The notes below the pieces were generated by a model that was given only the letters and a program-made list of their open reading frames with translations, was not told where the DNA came from and did no database searches. Of a stretch of 64,000 bases of DNA, positions 1-11,395 are shown in pieces (position 1 is the stretch's first letter; each line of letters starts with the position of its first letter). Origin of the DNA: Hortaea werneckii. Taxonomy: Eukaryota; Ascomycota; Dothideomycetes; Mycosphaerellales; Teratosphaeriaceae. Location of the stretch: assembly GCA_037044905.1 (NCBI GenBank), contig JBAOKB010000106.1, positions 1 to 64,000 of the forward strand, in the 5' to 3' direction. The position numbers were made by a program, and so were the translations under genes.

Positions 1-561
1 GGCTTCGCGCGGAGTCAGCAAGGAGAGCTCACCAGTAGGGCGCTCGAGATTTGCACCTCAACTTGCTGAAACTACTTATAGAAGCAATCGCGCACAAGGA
101 AACACTAATGGCAGTGGAGGTCCTCCAAGGAAGTTCGCGCCTGTACTGTTGGACACGGCTAGTCGCTCTCGCAGGTCAAAGGCACCTACTGCAGCCGCTC
201 CGTTGAATTTCTAGACGGAATCAGGCTTCCAGTTGCACGCCCGGGAGAACAGGCGTCACATCCGTGGCGACAAGACGCCAGCTGGCGAAGGAGAAGGAGA
301 TGGTGGCGTTCAGATGGATGGCCTGAGCTCAGGCAACCAACTGGATCCAGCAGAGATCATGGCAGCACACCCTGAGTTGAGAAGGAGAGAGCTTTCGCCG
401 ATGGATGGGACAACTCCGAGAAGGTATTCTGGATCGTCTTCGAAATAGCCTACCAAGCGCCACATCTCGAACCGATTGAGAGCTCGGAAAGCGAGCAACT
501 TTCCCACTCATCCTCAGTTTCCTCCAGCCCTGGAGCAAACGGCTCGCCTCTCGCATTCTGA

Positions 562-1866
562 GACTCGTCGTTCAACGAAATCTACAACCATGCCACTCGC
601 AGGCGTGAGTCTGTCGACGACACTTTCCAGCAGTATCTGCTACAGTTAGAAGCCAAGAAGGCTCAGCAGCGATTCGAAGAGCAGGCTCTCGCTGCTTTCC
701 CTAATTCTGATTTCCACGAGCCCGTGGCTCACTATGTCATGGATGAGGAGTCTAGCGAAGACATGGAAATTGACGATCGACCTGTAACATGGGCTGGCTA
801 CGATGAAGACATTCTGATTTCGATGGCTAGACGTAGAGAAAGCACCGTGAAGGTTACCTGGGAGCAGTTAGAGATGCAGCGACACGCTGAGAGGCTGGAG
901 CAAGAGCGCAATGCCGCAAAGACGACGGCCAAGCAGCCTTCTCAATCGCCATGGTGGCAACCCGACACGTACGGAGCTGTCCAGACAGAGCGGGAACTGA
1001 AGTCTATGCGGGATCGGGCGCGGCCACCATTGCTGGGAAACGATATCGTCTTCCCACGATCCAAGTCACCAGAACCGGCTCGTTTCGATGTCACTCAAGG
1101 CTCTTCCACTCTACGAAATCAGATGTGCTACTTGACCGAGCACGCCAGTTCTCAAAGATCCGGCGAGGACGAAGGTCTATGGCATCCTCCAGCCCAAGGT
1201 AATGAGCACGTCTTAGCTGCTCGCCTTAAGGCTGCGGAAAACCCGGATATGCCCAGTGACAAGGGTCTTTGGGGCGGCTTCTGCGTGGACGACGGTGAGA
1301 ACAAGCAGGGCACACTCGGTGTGCCGGCAGGGCCAACCGGGCTTATGACCCCGCGACCATCCTCACCGGCCGAGCACTCGGTGAACCCATTCGAGCAATC
1401 CTTCGCCGCGCCAGGTCTTGCTGCACCCCAAAACGGCATCAAGACGCCCCCAGGCGGTGCACACCCAGGCGACGCGCGCATCGACAACGTCATCCTCGAC
1501 GACCAGGAACTCGACGACCTCATGAGGAACGAGTACCCGGACTCCTTCGTCACCCAAGTCTACAACTACCTCTCGCTCGGCTACCCCACGCTCGCGAAAC
1601 CCTTCGACGAAGAACTGGCCAAGATCAGCGGGATCCCGATCTCCGAGCTCCGCAGGGACGATAAAGTCGCCAAGCAGACGCCGCGAGGCTACATCCGGCT
1701 GGGACCGGACTTCGAAGGCGGTGGCGGGCAGGGACTGACCGAGCAGAACTGTATGCGCTGGCAGGCGCTCAAACGCTATATCCGCGAGTGGGCCCGCCAG
1801 GAGAAGAATATGGTCAAGGTCGACGGGCCGTTTGGGAACTGGGGTACGGGTGGAGAGGAGGGGTAG
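562..1866 (+). CDS. Uncharacterised fungal protein, 3' part, 5' end unresolved
   Basis: The frame is open from 562 to the TAG at 1864-1866. I do not recognise a named domain. The C-terminal ~125 residues look folded and conserved-like (QVYNYLSLGYPTLAKPFDEE, then IREWARQEKNMV); the middle is Pro/Ser/Gly-rich. The N-terminal part has an internal repeat: RRRES followed by a Gln/Glu-rich helix occurs near 601-690 and again near 829-910, which argues that this frame is translated well upstream of the first ATG (739). The same frame is also protein-like from about 376 to 558 but is broken by a TGA at 559-561, and a different frame is open from 2 to 211. Either short introns, sequence errors or nonsense mutations separate these blocks. 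The gene probably starts outside the window. Confidence 0.55.
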   Translation, partial: DSSFNEIYNHATRRRESVDDTFQQYLLQLEAKKAQQRFEEQALAAFPNSDFHEPVAHYVMDEESSEDMEIDDRPVTWAGYDEDILISMARRRESTVKVTWEQLEMQRHAERLEQERNAAKTTAKQPSQSPWWQPDTYGAVQTERELKSMRDRARPPLLGNDIVFPRSKSPEPARFDVTQGSSTLRNQMCYLTEHASSQRSGEDEGLWHPPAQGNEHVLAARLKAAENPDMPSDKGLWGGFCVDDGENKQGTLGVPAGPTGLMTPRPSSPAEHSVNPFEQSFAAPGLAAPQNGIKTPPGGAHPGDARIDNVILDDQELDDLMRNEYPDSFVTQVYNYLSLGYPTLAKPFDEELAKISGIPISELRRDDKVAKQTPRGYIRLGPDFEGGGGQGLTEQNCMRWQALKRYIREWARQEKNMVKVDGPFGNWGTGGEEG

Positions 1867-3565
1867 TTGGGCTATTTAGAGCTGTGCAGGAAGAACGGTC
1901 AGGAGAGTGGGGGTGGAAAGAGATGGGGTGACTTTTGTTACTTTCGGCTTTGTGTCAGTATACATTAATCGGCATGAACTCCCAGGGAGGGTTGTTTCGC
2001 GCGAGTATACGTTAATAGCGCGATTGCTTTGCTGGCTGGGGTTCTTTTTTTCGGTTCGGGCGTTGCATAGGTGACGGAAGTGATGGCGGGTCTTTTCTTT
2101 TTGCTGGGTATCGGGGGTGGGGTTCTTTTTCATGGGGCTGTTCAATCATTCTTATCAACATGAGATGTTGCTGTCTGTGCATTTTTTGGCGAGGCGTTGG
2201 TCGGGGAGTCAGTATAACTATAACCACAACAACAACAACAGTATGAAAGGTCACAGCCAAATTTTCCTGATTACTATTTTTTTTTTTTAACTTTTTCTAA
2301 TTGCCCTGTCTCCCAGCCTTACTGCTTCTCGCGCACGCCCATTTCAAAGGGGTCTCCAGTATACATCGATCAAGTTGAGCGGGCAGACAACTCGGCGGCA
2401 GTACATTAGCCAGGTACTGCATCATGGACATGGAGAACGGACAAGTCGAAGGTCAGCAGTCTAAGGGCAGATGGGACCTCTTTTTTTTACTTTTCCAAAT
2501 AATCACATCATGATCCCTACGTAGCCCCGTTTTGTGGGCCCGTTGGAGTAAATTGTGTTGCCCTCCCCATTGCTCTTGAGCCGTCGAGTGGACAGCTAAG
2601 CTTGGCTAAGTCCATTGAGAGTATGATTCGTCCGAGACTCGTTGATGAGAAGTAGTTTCCGCTTGTGCCAGGTTTGCAAGGATTCTCAATATGAGCGGAG
2701 CCCGTCTCAATGCTCTTGTCATGCTCCGGTTTCGCGGCCCCTTCTGGCTTTCCCTGTACCGCCTCTCCGGAAGGACGACAGTAGGTTATGACTTCTGCGT
2801 CGCGCAGAGTTTTGGGTGTAGTACTCAAAGATGCCAAGAGGCTGGTATGCCACTCATCTTTCACCATCCAAGTTCACAAGGGAAACAACATCCACAGCAG
2901 GAGGAGTAAATAAAAAGATGCGGCGACCGGTTCTGCGGCCGGTTGGGGGCATTCGACGCACCAGTATTCCTCTAAGAGAAGACGCAAGTGAGTCTGGACT
3001 CCCCCATTTGTGCCAACCCATGTCCAACGGTGCGTGCCTAGAAAGGGGAAAACTCCAATCGAGAACGGAAGATCAATCGAGCAGGACAACGAGTGATGAG
3101 AAGCGGAGGTACAGGCCGCACTTGGCCCTGGAAGCAGACGGCTTTGCCATTTTCTTCGTTTGGTATATCATTAAAAAAAAAAAAAAAAAACAACAATCGC
3201 TCAGCAAAATAAACTTATCAGGGATTCCGGCCTTCCCCTTTCCTTAAGACTCCACTCTTTGCAATTAAGAAACCCATCCGTTTCGAAAGCAGCATTGCTC
3301 GGAAATTTGGCCGGTTGATTGTGTGCTTGCGGTTAAATGGGTATCAGGTATTAAGTCGTTTCTCCTGCAAAGAGTCCGCGCCGCCGATGAGAAAGAAAAA
3401 AGCTTCCCGAGCCCGCCTGATTAACGCCTTGCTTTGACCGCCGATGAACAAGAAAAATGGCACATGTTGTGGTGTCGGCTGCGATGTCTAGTCGATTGCC
3501 AGGGGCTAGCTGAAGCCTAAGGCTCCTACCGGCCCCCTTCCGACTGCTCTAGACAGACCACCAGC
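1867..3565. other. Intergenic, no gene seen
   Basis: This 1.7 kb lies between two 3' ends. It has an (AAC)n stretch near 2226-2240, a T run at 2277-2288 and an 18-base A run at 3173-3190. The short open frames are not protein-like. I see no RNA gene. Confidence 0.5.
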
Positions 3566-4536
3566 TCATCCGGTCGTGGGAGCGGCGCAGAAAGTGGTCG
3601 AATCCGTCACAAAGCCCATATTGGTTGCGATGTTGTAATCGCAGACCTCCTTGGTGCCCATCACGTCCGTCATAGTGCCCGCGCAATCACCGATCAGGAT
3701 GCAGTCCCAGCCCCAACTGTACGCGTCCGTCAGGGTGCCGAGCAGACACTGATCCGTGTTGACACCGGCGAAGAGTAGGGTCTTCTTCCCGCTTTCACGC
3801 AGCCACTTGTGCATTGGGAGTTCGGGGGACCAGAGGCCAGACATACGCGCTTTGTCGAAGCGGACGTCCTCGGGCGTCGTGTAAGGCAGCAGAGGATCGT
3901 AGATTTCGGCGTTCCATGTCCCCTTGAACAGGCACCTCTCGCCGCCCTGCTCTGGCGGCAGCTGCGAACCTAGCCCGAAGTGCCAGCCGTGACCTTTCTC
4001 GTGGCTGAGCGCCTTGTTGAATCCTCGGGTCACGGCGGGCGGCATGACTTTGAGATCGTATTCGTTGATGCCCCAGTTCAGCCAGCAGACTTGTATGCCT
4101 TCCCTTCTGCATTTCTCGATCACCCTGATCAGGGGCTTGATCGTCTTGATGCCCTCCGAGTGGTCGCGGAAGGACGGGTGGATGAAGAAGTTCTGCATGT
4201 CGACGATGACAAGGAGGGCTTTGGAAGGGTCGATCTCGACGCCGCGGTGGTTGCGGATGCCGTCGTCGGCGTCGACTATCAGTCGTTTGGAAGCGCCGCG
4301 CGAGAGGTCGAAGCGGCGAGTGGTAGAGTTGTAGAACCACTGGTCGTCACCGCCTGCAGGGAGAGGGTCAGCATTGTGATACCAACGAGGGAACGGGTGG
4401 TAAGCCAGAGGACTTGGTGAGAATTTTGATCCATACCAAAGGCGACATGGTCGTCGATGTTGTGCTCTACATGAACCGTGGGCTCTTTCTCGATGATCTC
4501 GTTGATGTGGTCGACTTCGATCGCGGACGGGGCCAT
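3566..4536 (-). CDS. Isochorismatase-family cysteine hydrolase
   Basis: Two exons: 4437-4536 and 3566-4353. The 83-nt intron starts gtatgg, has tgctgac as branch point and ends ctgcag. The product is 295 aa, start MAPSAIEV. Family members hydrolyse isochorismate, nicotinamide, N-carbamoylsarcosine or related amides with an Asp-Lys-Cys triad. All three are visible: Asp85 in LLVIVDMQNFF, Lys201 in RFDKARMSG, and Cys236 in AGVNTDQCLLGT. The length is longer than a minimal isochorismatase because of an ~80-residue N-terminal extension. No signal peptide is evident, so it is probably cytosolic. The substrate cannot be read from sequence. It is divergent from DNM1 across a 1.2 kb shared upstream region. 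Confidence 0.88.
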
Positions 4537-5713
4537 CCAGCCGACAGTCTCAAGAGTTTACAGTGATGAAGGACCGAAAAGTAGTTCGTGAGCTTTTCTA
4601 TCACGTCGAGGCAAGGCGCAGTCGGTCGCAACAAAGGATCTCGAAAAGGGCTGGGATGCTGAGTGTCAAGTGCCCAGGGCGGAAAAAAGGAAAGCCAGGA
4701 ATGTACGATGGATATAGCAAACTGGTTCACTGGAAGTGTCTGGTGTGTGTGATGCAACAGGGAAGGGAGAAAGAATAAGGAGGGAAAAGAGCAAACCAAG
4801 TACAGCAGGAAGGAGGCGTATCAGCTTATCAGTTGGGTGAAAGTCTGGAGTGAGACGAATTGCCAACGTCAACAGGCGCGCGGGCGAGAATGGCAGCAGG
4901 GTCCAGGAGATGGGCTCAGCCTTCACCGACTCCGTGGTCTGGGCATCAAACGCTGAGCTCCTGTCGCGATAAGAGGGGAGCAGCGTGCCTTGATGTCCGT
5001 GATAAGAGAAACACGGCTGCGTTGGGTTGCAACGCGCAGAGTCATGGACAATAATAATAATCGTCGAGGATGGTGCAAACGATGATGCGTCATGCCATTC
5101 AAGACCCCGTCAGCCATTGATCTGTGACGTTGCTGCCAACCCAACATTAATGATGCGGGAAACAAGGGGGATCAGGCTGTTCCTGCATGTGACTTGCATG
5201 TGAGAAGACGGGGCAGACTGGGGAGCTGGGGAAGGCGAAGCTGATAAGCTGATAAGCGAGCGATAGGACTCCCGGCTTCAACGTTGAGATTCATCACGTG
5301 AACGCCGAAGCATCTCCGGCGGCAGTACCCGATCTGTGGCGGGCTGATGTGGCGCTCAGCTGTGGCTTTGGCGCCGCGCGACGCTCTCTCTGTGTTTGGG
5401 CCCATACGTAACAACGAAGTTTGAAGCGAGAGGGGAGTAGTTGGTCCGCATCCATTCAAAGCTGGCACACGGCCGCTCGCACTATCTCGACGAGGTTCGA
5501 CGCATTACTTAGCTCACCGTGCGACCCGTGAGTCTCTACACAGGAGACAAGCTGTCATCTGCACCGGTCAGCTGTGGTTGTGGGAAACAAAACACCCGGC
5601 GGCTTCGGGAGAGAGGAGCTTGAAGCTGAAGGCGCTGGAACGGCGCAAGAGCTTCCAGTGGAAAAGACAAGTCAAGCGAAGCGCAAGCTGCTACACGAAA
5701 ATAATTGCGAAAC
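4537..5713. other. Divergent intergenic region between hydrolase and DNM1
   Basis: This 1.2 kb should hold the promoters and 5' UTRs of both flanking genes. No convincing gene or RNA is seen; the short open frames lack protein-like composition. Confidence 0.5.
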
Positions 5714-8225
5714 ATGGCGGCCTTAGGAGAAGACCTGCTCGGGGTGGTGAACAAGTTGCAAGACCTTGTCTTCAACACTATCGGCAACGACTCCCTTGAT
5801 CTGCCCCAAATCGTAGGCCTCAAACCCGCCCACTGGCTCAGCGCCCAAGGTAGCTAACGATTTTGCCTAGGTGGTCGTAGGCTCCCAATCATCTGGCAAA
5901 TCCTCCGTGCTCGAAAACATTGTTGGCAGAGACTTCCTCCCCCGAGGCAGTGGCATCGTGACTAGAAGACCACTCATCCTCCAATTGATCAACGTCCCGT
6001 CCACCGCCAGCGAACCTGAGGGCCATGATGCACATGTACCCCATACGCCAGCTTCCGTGGCCGGCCACGACGAGTTCGCAGAGTTCAACCATATCCCTGG
6101 CCGCCGTTTTTACGACTTTTCCGAAGTTCGAAGGGAGATTGAGAACGAGACCAACAGGATAGCAGGGAATAACAAAGGCATAAACCGGCAGCCGATCAAC
6201 TTGAAAGTCTACTCGCCGAGCGTGCTGAGCCTGACTTTGGTTGACCTGCCCGGTCTCACCAAGGTGCCGATTGGCGATCAGCCTACGGACATTGAGAAGC
6301 AAACCCGCACGCTTATCTCAGAGTACATTGCTAAGCCGAACAGCATCATCCTCGCTGTTTCACCTGCGAATGTCGACATAGTGAACTCAGAAGCGCTGAA
6401 GCTTGCGCGGTACGTCGATCCCGCCGGCAAGCGGACAATCGGTGTCCTCACCAAGCTGGATCTCATGGACCATGGCACCAACGCGCTTGATATCTTGTCT
6501 GGACGTGTTTACCCTCTCAAACTCGGCTTTATTGGCGCCGTGAACAGATCACAGCAGGACATCCAGATCAACAAGCCCATGGCTGAGTCCTTAGCGGCCG
6601 AGAGAGATTTCTTCCGCATGCACCCTGCATATAGAAACATTGCGCAAAGATGTGGCACTCAATTCCTCGCGAAGACACTCAATCGGACACTCATGGGCCA
6701 CATCCGCGAACGACTGCCGGACATCAAGGCTCGTCTGAATACGCTCATGGGACAAACGCAGCAAGAACTGGCTTCTTACGGTACCGATACTTTTATTGGC
6801 AAGGAACACCGTGGCTCGCTCATCCTTCAGCTCATGACCCGCTTCGCGACTTCATTCATCTCCTCCATTGACGGAACGTCTTCTGAGATCAGCACCAAGG
6901 AGCTATGCGGTGGCGCAAGGATATACTACATCTTCAATTCAGTTTTTGGCAACTCTCTTGAAACAGTCGACCCTACACACAACCTTTCGGTTCTGGACAT
7001 CCGGACAGCGATCCGCAATTCGACTGGCCCGAGACCCTCGCTTTTTGTTCCGGAGCTTGCCTTCGATCTGCTAGTGAAGCCGCAAATTAAGCTGCTAGAA
7101 GCACCTAGTCAGCGATGTGTAGAGCTTGTCTACGAGGAGCTGATCAAGATCTGCCATACATGCGGCTCAAATGAGCTCTCACGATACCCACGACTACAAG
7201 GCAAGCTCATTGAAGTTGTCTCTGATCTCCTTCGTGAACGTCTTGGGCCGTCATCTTCGTACGTGGAGAGCCTGATCTCCATTCAGCGAGCGTACATCAA
7301 CACCAACCACCCTAACTTCCTTGGCGCAGCGGCTGCAATGAGCAGTGTCATGCAGGATAAGCATGAGCGCGAGAAGAAAGCGGCAGCGGCAGATGAAAAG
7401 AGAAAACGTGAGCAGAAGAGGCGGAAAGAGCTGAACGGCGTCAATGGCACTGAGACGCCCGAAGATGACGACGAGGAGCACCAGCAGAACACTTTGCCGG
7501 TCAGGCAAGCGCAGAAGCCCAAAGAGAGCCGTAGCATGTCTCCGGCCATCGGACGTGACGGTCACCGATTAGGTCACGCTCCTAGCGTCTCGAACGGCGC
7601 AACCGGAGGAGGTAGCGGAAGAGACAGCTTCCTCAACTATTTCTTTGGAAAAGAATCGGGCACGACGGGCAACGCTCTTCCCGGCCAATCTCCTACAAGC
7701 ACACTCCCAGGCGGCCAGCGCCACGTGAGCCAGAACATCGAACCCAGCATTGCCGCTAGCTTCCGAAGAGGCGACACGCGCCCAGCGCCGCCAGTCTCGA
7801 TACAGGAACCTGAGGAGGAAACGGCAGTCGGTGCTGAAGAAGGAACCCCAGGCCTAGTGAGTGTCTTCACCAATCAATTACTGACTGGCATACTAACCAA
7901 GACCCTCCCCCAGGACGACCCTTCAGGCCCAGCCCTCACGGAGCGGGAGGCGCTCGAGACGGAGCTCATCCGCCGCCTGATCAGCAACTACTTCAACATC
8001 GTGCGCGAGACGATCGCGGACCAGGTCCCCAAGGCCGTCATGCATCTGCTCGTCAACCATAGCAAGGACGTCGTGCAGAACCGGCTCGTGAGCGAGCTGT
8101 ACCGCGAGAACCTGTTCGAGGAGCTGCTCTACGAGGACGACGCCGTCAGGCAGGAGCGCGAGAAGTGCGAGAAGTTGCTGAATACTTACCGCGAGGCGGC
8201 CAAGATTATTGGCGAAGTGCTGTAA
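5714..8225 (+). CDS. DNM1: Dynamin-related GTPase Dnm1, organelle fission
   Basis: Exon 1 (5714-5812) encodes MAALGEDLLGVVNKLQDL. A 58-nt intron (5813-5870, branch gctaac) restores LPQIVVVGSQSSGKSS. A second likely intron, 7857-7913 (gtgagt, actaac, ccccag), is 57 nt and stop-free, so the frame stays open whether or not it is removed; spliced length is 798 aa. Visible parts: P-loop GSQSSGKS at 37-44, switch DLPGLTKVP, TKLDLMD G4 motif, middle domain, a charged variable insert (HEREKKAAAADEKRKREQKR) followed by RDSFLNYFFGK, and a C-terminal GTPase effector domain. Dnm1 assembles on mitochondria and peroxisomes and constricts them. The length and the NYFFGK insert favour Dnm1 over Vps1. Confidence 0.95.
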
Positions 8226-8693
8226 GGGATGAGGTGGGAGATGAGCAGCTGTTGTTCGGTTAAGAGTGGCGTGCAGGTCAGCGTTAGGCGTCGATGGCCG
8301 AGGTTCGGGGTCGTCGCAGAAGGGATATGCCTATGTGTGTGGTGGCGTTTGGATCTCCCGCTCCATGCGATGCGGTGAAGGCGTTGTGCCGCTGTATTGT
8401 GTATATAGATGCTTTCGCGGCTCTGTATTAGGATACTGTATAAGTATACGGCTCTCTTTTCTAGGCTGATAAGCCAATCAATCTTTTGAGTGACGTGCGG
8501 CCAATGCCGCTCGTCTGGGTTGGACAAGCTGTAGCTGCTGCATGCAGATCGCGGGGTCCAAGCTGGAGGTCTAGTAACCTGGAATAAATGCTTCGAGGTC
8601 GAGCACGCGAATTTGGTTCCTTTGCCCATATCACAAGTCCGGAGGCAGTCGTTGTCGCATAGGATCATCGTTAGATTCCACTCAAGGTCTGAG
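8226..8693. other. Intergenic between DNM1 and PEBP gene
   Basis: It holds the DNM1 3' UTR and the promoter of the downstream PEBP gene. Nothing else is recognisable. Confidence 0.5.
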
Positions 8694-9514
8694 ATGTTTC
8701 CAGCACTGCTAATACTAGCCTTCGTGGCCGCTGTCTTTGCTCAACAGCAAGACCAGCAGCCATTGATAAGCAAGCACAACCTCATTTCAGCGTGTGTCTA
8801 TTCTTCTCTCTGGGCAATCAGAACATTCACTAACGAAATCTGCCAGTTTGAAGAAAGCAGAGATCATTCCCACCGTCCTCGACAGCTTCCACCCCAAGCT
8901 CGCCCTCGACATTTCCTGGAAACATGCTACCGCTCACGTTGGCAACACACTCGACCCAGCCAAGCTACAAGAACAACCCAAGACCACATTGTCCGCCTTG
9001 AACCATGACGAAGTCACTAGCGAAACCAGCCCGCTCCTGCAACTGGGAAAAATGCAACTCACAATCGCGCTCACGGACCCCGACGCCCCCAGCCGCAAGA
9101 ACCCAGAATGGGCGCAGGTATGCCACTGGATAGCCACTTCCCCTCCCAAACACGAGAAGACCGATGACGAGCCTTTCCACGCCGATCTTGCCACGAAGCA
9201 CCCGCATTGGAAAGATATCATGCCCTACAAGCCACCCTGTCCACCGCCGAAGACAGGCAAACATCGCTATGTCTTCGTTGTTTTAGCCCCAATGAACGGG
9301 ACGAAGGAGGAGTTAAGTCTGATCAAGCCTGCTGATAGACAGCACTGGGGTTATGAGAAGGCTGATGTGGGTCTGAGGGAGTGGGCGGATGAGATGGGGC
9401 TTGAGGTCGTCGGTAAGACTATGTGGTGCCTTTTTCGAAGGAGTGATGTGCGGTGTGAAAGCTGACGGTTGAGCAGGTGCGAATTTTGTTTATGCGCAGA
9501 ATGCGGAGCAGTGA
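8694..9514 (+). CDS. Secreted phosphatidylethanolamine-binding protein (PEBP family)
   Basis: Three exons: 8694-8791, 8847-9412 and 9477-9514, giving 233 aa. The first intron (55 nt, branch actaac) joins a signal peptide (MFPALLILAFVAAVFA) to the body. The second (64 nt, gtaaga, gctgac, gagcag) replaces an unlikely tail with GANFVYAQNAEQ, the usual end of fungal PEBPs. The ligand-site signature is present: LTDPDAPSRKNPEW followed by VCHWIATSPP. Relatives include yeast carboxypeptidase Y inhibitor and FT/RKIP-type proteins; a secreted fungal member could bind lipid or inhibit a protease, but the ligand is not readable from sequence. Confidence 0.87.
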
Positions 9515-10040
9515 GATGAAGGGGTAGGATGCTCTGTTGAGACAGAAGTGCAGTGTATTTGATTTCGAACAGAGGCCGTGTCACGGAGTCAGCTGTCGAT
9601 CTGTACATGGCCACTATAGGAGACATTGGGAGCCTGAAAAAAATTGGACTTGTATGTTCTAGGGCATCGAAAAACAGCCAATACGTAGCCACAAGGGCCA
9701 AATTTTCTCACAGGAAAAGGAGCGACGCCTTATTTTACAGCGTGTTGATAATTTCAGCAACACTTGGTCATCCAAAGATGTCCCTTCTTTATACAACTTG
9801 CCGGATTCTGCGCTCCCCAAGTATGCCAATGAAGACCTGAGGACCACTCACTCCAGCGCTGTTCAGCTTGTATGACTCCTTTCGTACGAGATAACGCCAT
9901 ACGTCCACTCCGGTCTTTCTCTTTTGATTTTTTACATAGAACGCACTTGAGTGCTGTTCATAAACAAGTCTCCATCTTTCCCCTCCTCCTCTGATTGATC
10001 ACAGTATATCGTACACCCCAGAGCGACCAAAAATACACTC
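9515..10040. other. Convergent 3' region
   Basis: It lies between the 3' ends of the PEBP gene and the mL54 gene. I see only presumed 3' UTRs. Confidence 0.5.
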
Positions 10041-10791
10041 TTAAGCCTTCATAGCCTTCAGAAAGTTCTGCTCCTTGATCTTCTTCCGTCTCATGTCCCG
10101 CATGCTCGATGTGAGCTCGCCCCGCGCCTCACCGGCTTCCAATGCGCCTTGCAGAGTGCCGTCGCCGCCCGGCAAGTCTATGCTCTGCTCGTACATGGGG
10201 ATCTTCGGAGCAAGAGCCTCCGGGTTGAGAGCCTGCTGTCTCCGCAATGCCTTGGCGGCTCTTTGTCGTACACGCTTGGATTTGGCTGTAAAATCTCTCT
10301 GTCAGCACCGAGCTCTTCCACCTGCAGCACTACCTTCGCGTCTTGTCCACAGTTCACTTACCAAAAAGATCTCCCTCATTGAACCCCCCGGAAGCTGACG
10401 CAGCCGCTTCCTCCTTCCTCGCCAACGCCGTCCACAACCAAGCAGGATACTCCGCGTCCTCCTTCGCCACGGGATCCTGCTTGTTCTTCTCAAACGTCAA
10501 GCCCTTCAATGGCGTCCCAGCAGGGACAGAGCTAACGGGCAGCTTGGCGGCGGCTTTGCTCTGATTCCGCTGCATGGGGAGGTTTCCCTCTCGCGAAGGC
10601 TTCGGCGTTAAGGGGGTGCTGAAAGGTTGCGCGGTACCGGCCTGGGTCGTTGCTGCGGGCTTGCCATCTGGTCGGGGGTTTGTCGCGGTTGTGGTCTGGG
10701 CGGTTACGGGGGTGGAGTACCAGGCACGCTGGGACGATGGTACGGCATTGCGCGTACGGCCCAGGTGCTTGAGACAGCGTTGGCAGATCAT
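10041..10791 (-). CDS. MRPL37: Mitochondrial large-subunit ribosomal protein mL54 (Mrpl37)
   Basis: Exons 10362-10791 and 10041-10285 encode 224 aa. The 76-nt intron has gtaagt, gctgac and ttacag. I chose the ATG at 10791 because MICQRCLKHLGRT starts the conserved N terminus; an upstream in-frame ATG at 10950 adds non-conserved residues. After the presequence and a low-complexity linker come SSVPAGTPLKGLTFEKNKQD, EYPAWLWTAL and, across the splice, EGDLFAKSKRVRQRAAKAL, the core of the mL54 family. The C terminus is highly basic (MRRKKIKEQNFLKAMKA), fitting rRNA contact. It acts in the mitoribosome. Confidence 0.9.
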
Positions 10792-11395
10792 TTTCGGGGG
10801 TTGTTTTTGCTTTGATCTCAAGACGAGCGTTGTGCAGGTATCGCTGGCTTGAGGATGGAGGTCGTGCTCGGAGGTCACCAGCGGGAGCCCGCACCCAATC
10901 ACGCCGAGTGCGCAACAGGCAAGTTCCATTAAAAATTGATTGGAATTCATTCAGCCATAGCACCCTTTCGAACTTCTCAATCTCAATTGACTATAAGTCC
11001 TTTTTCATCACAAGAATACTATTTAAGAATTTGCGTGCTGCCCTACGTACAGTCCATTTTACTCCGTCATCGTTCTCAGCAGCCGGCTGCACAATGTAAA
11101 GGGGGTATAACGAGTGAGAGCACCTTTAACCTCAGAACGCCACCATCCCGTCTAAACTCCAGTGTAAGTCAATTGCTTGCGCAACTAAGTCTCCTCCCAT
11201 ATCTGATGTTGATGTCAAATACGCTGCGTAGACGTCATCAGGCTTCTGCCAGAACCATTGAGTCTGTTGTCCTGGCAATCAAGCCGTCCTTCGTTGTCCC
11301 ATACCGTAACGCGTGCCCTCTGGGTGTCCTTTCTGTGTACGTTGATTTCATTCTTGAGTCCGAAACGCCGCCGAGTCAGTCATTCGGACGTTCAT
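10792..11395. other. Intergenic between mL54 start and hapB end
   Basis: It should contain the mL54 promoter and the hapB 3' UTR. Open frames on both strands here lack recognisable domains. Confidence 0.5.

Noticed and set aside
2831..3247. 138-codon open frame (+)
   Set aside because: It runs into the poly-A tract as poly-Lys, has no domain and no plausible splice partners.
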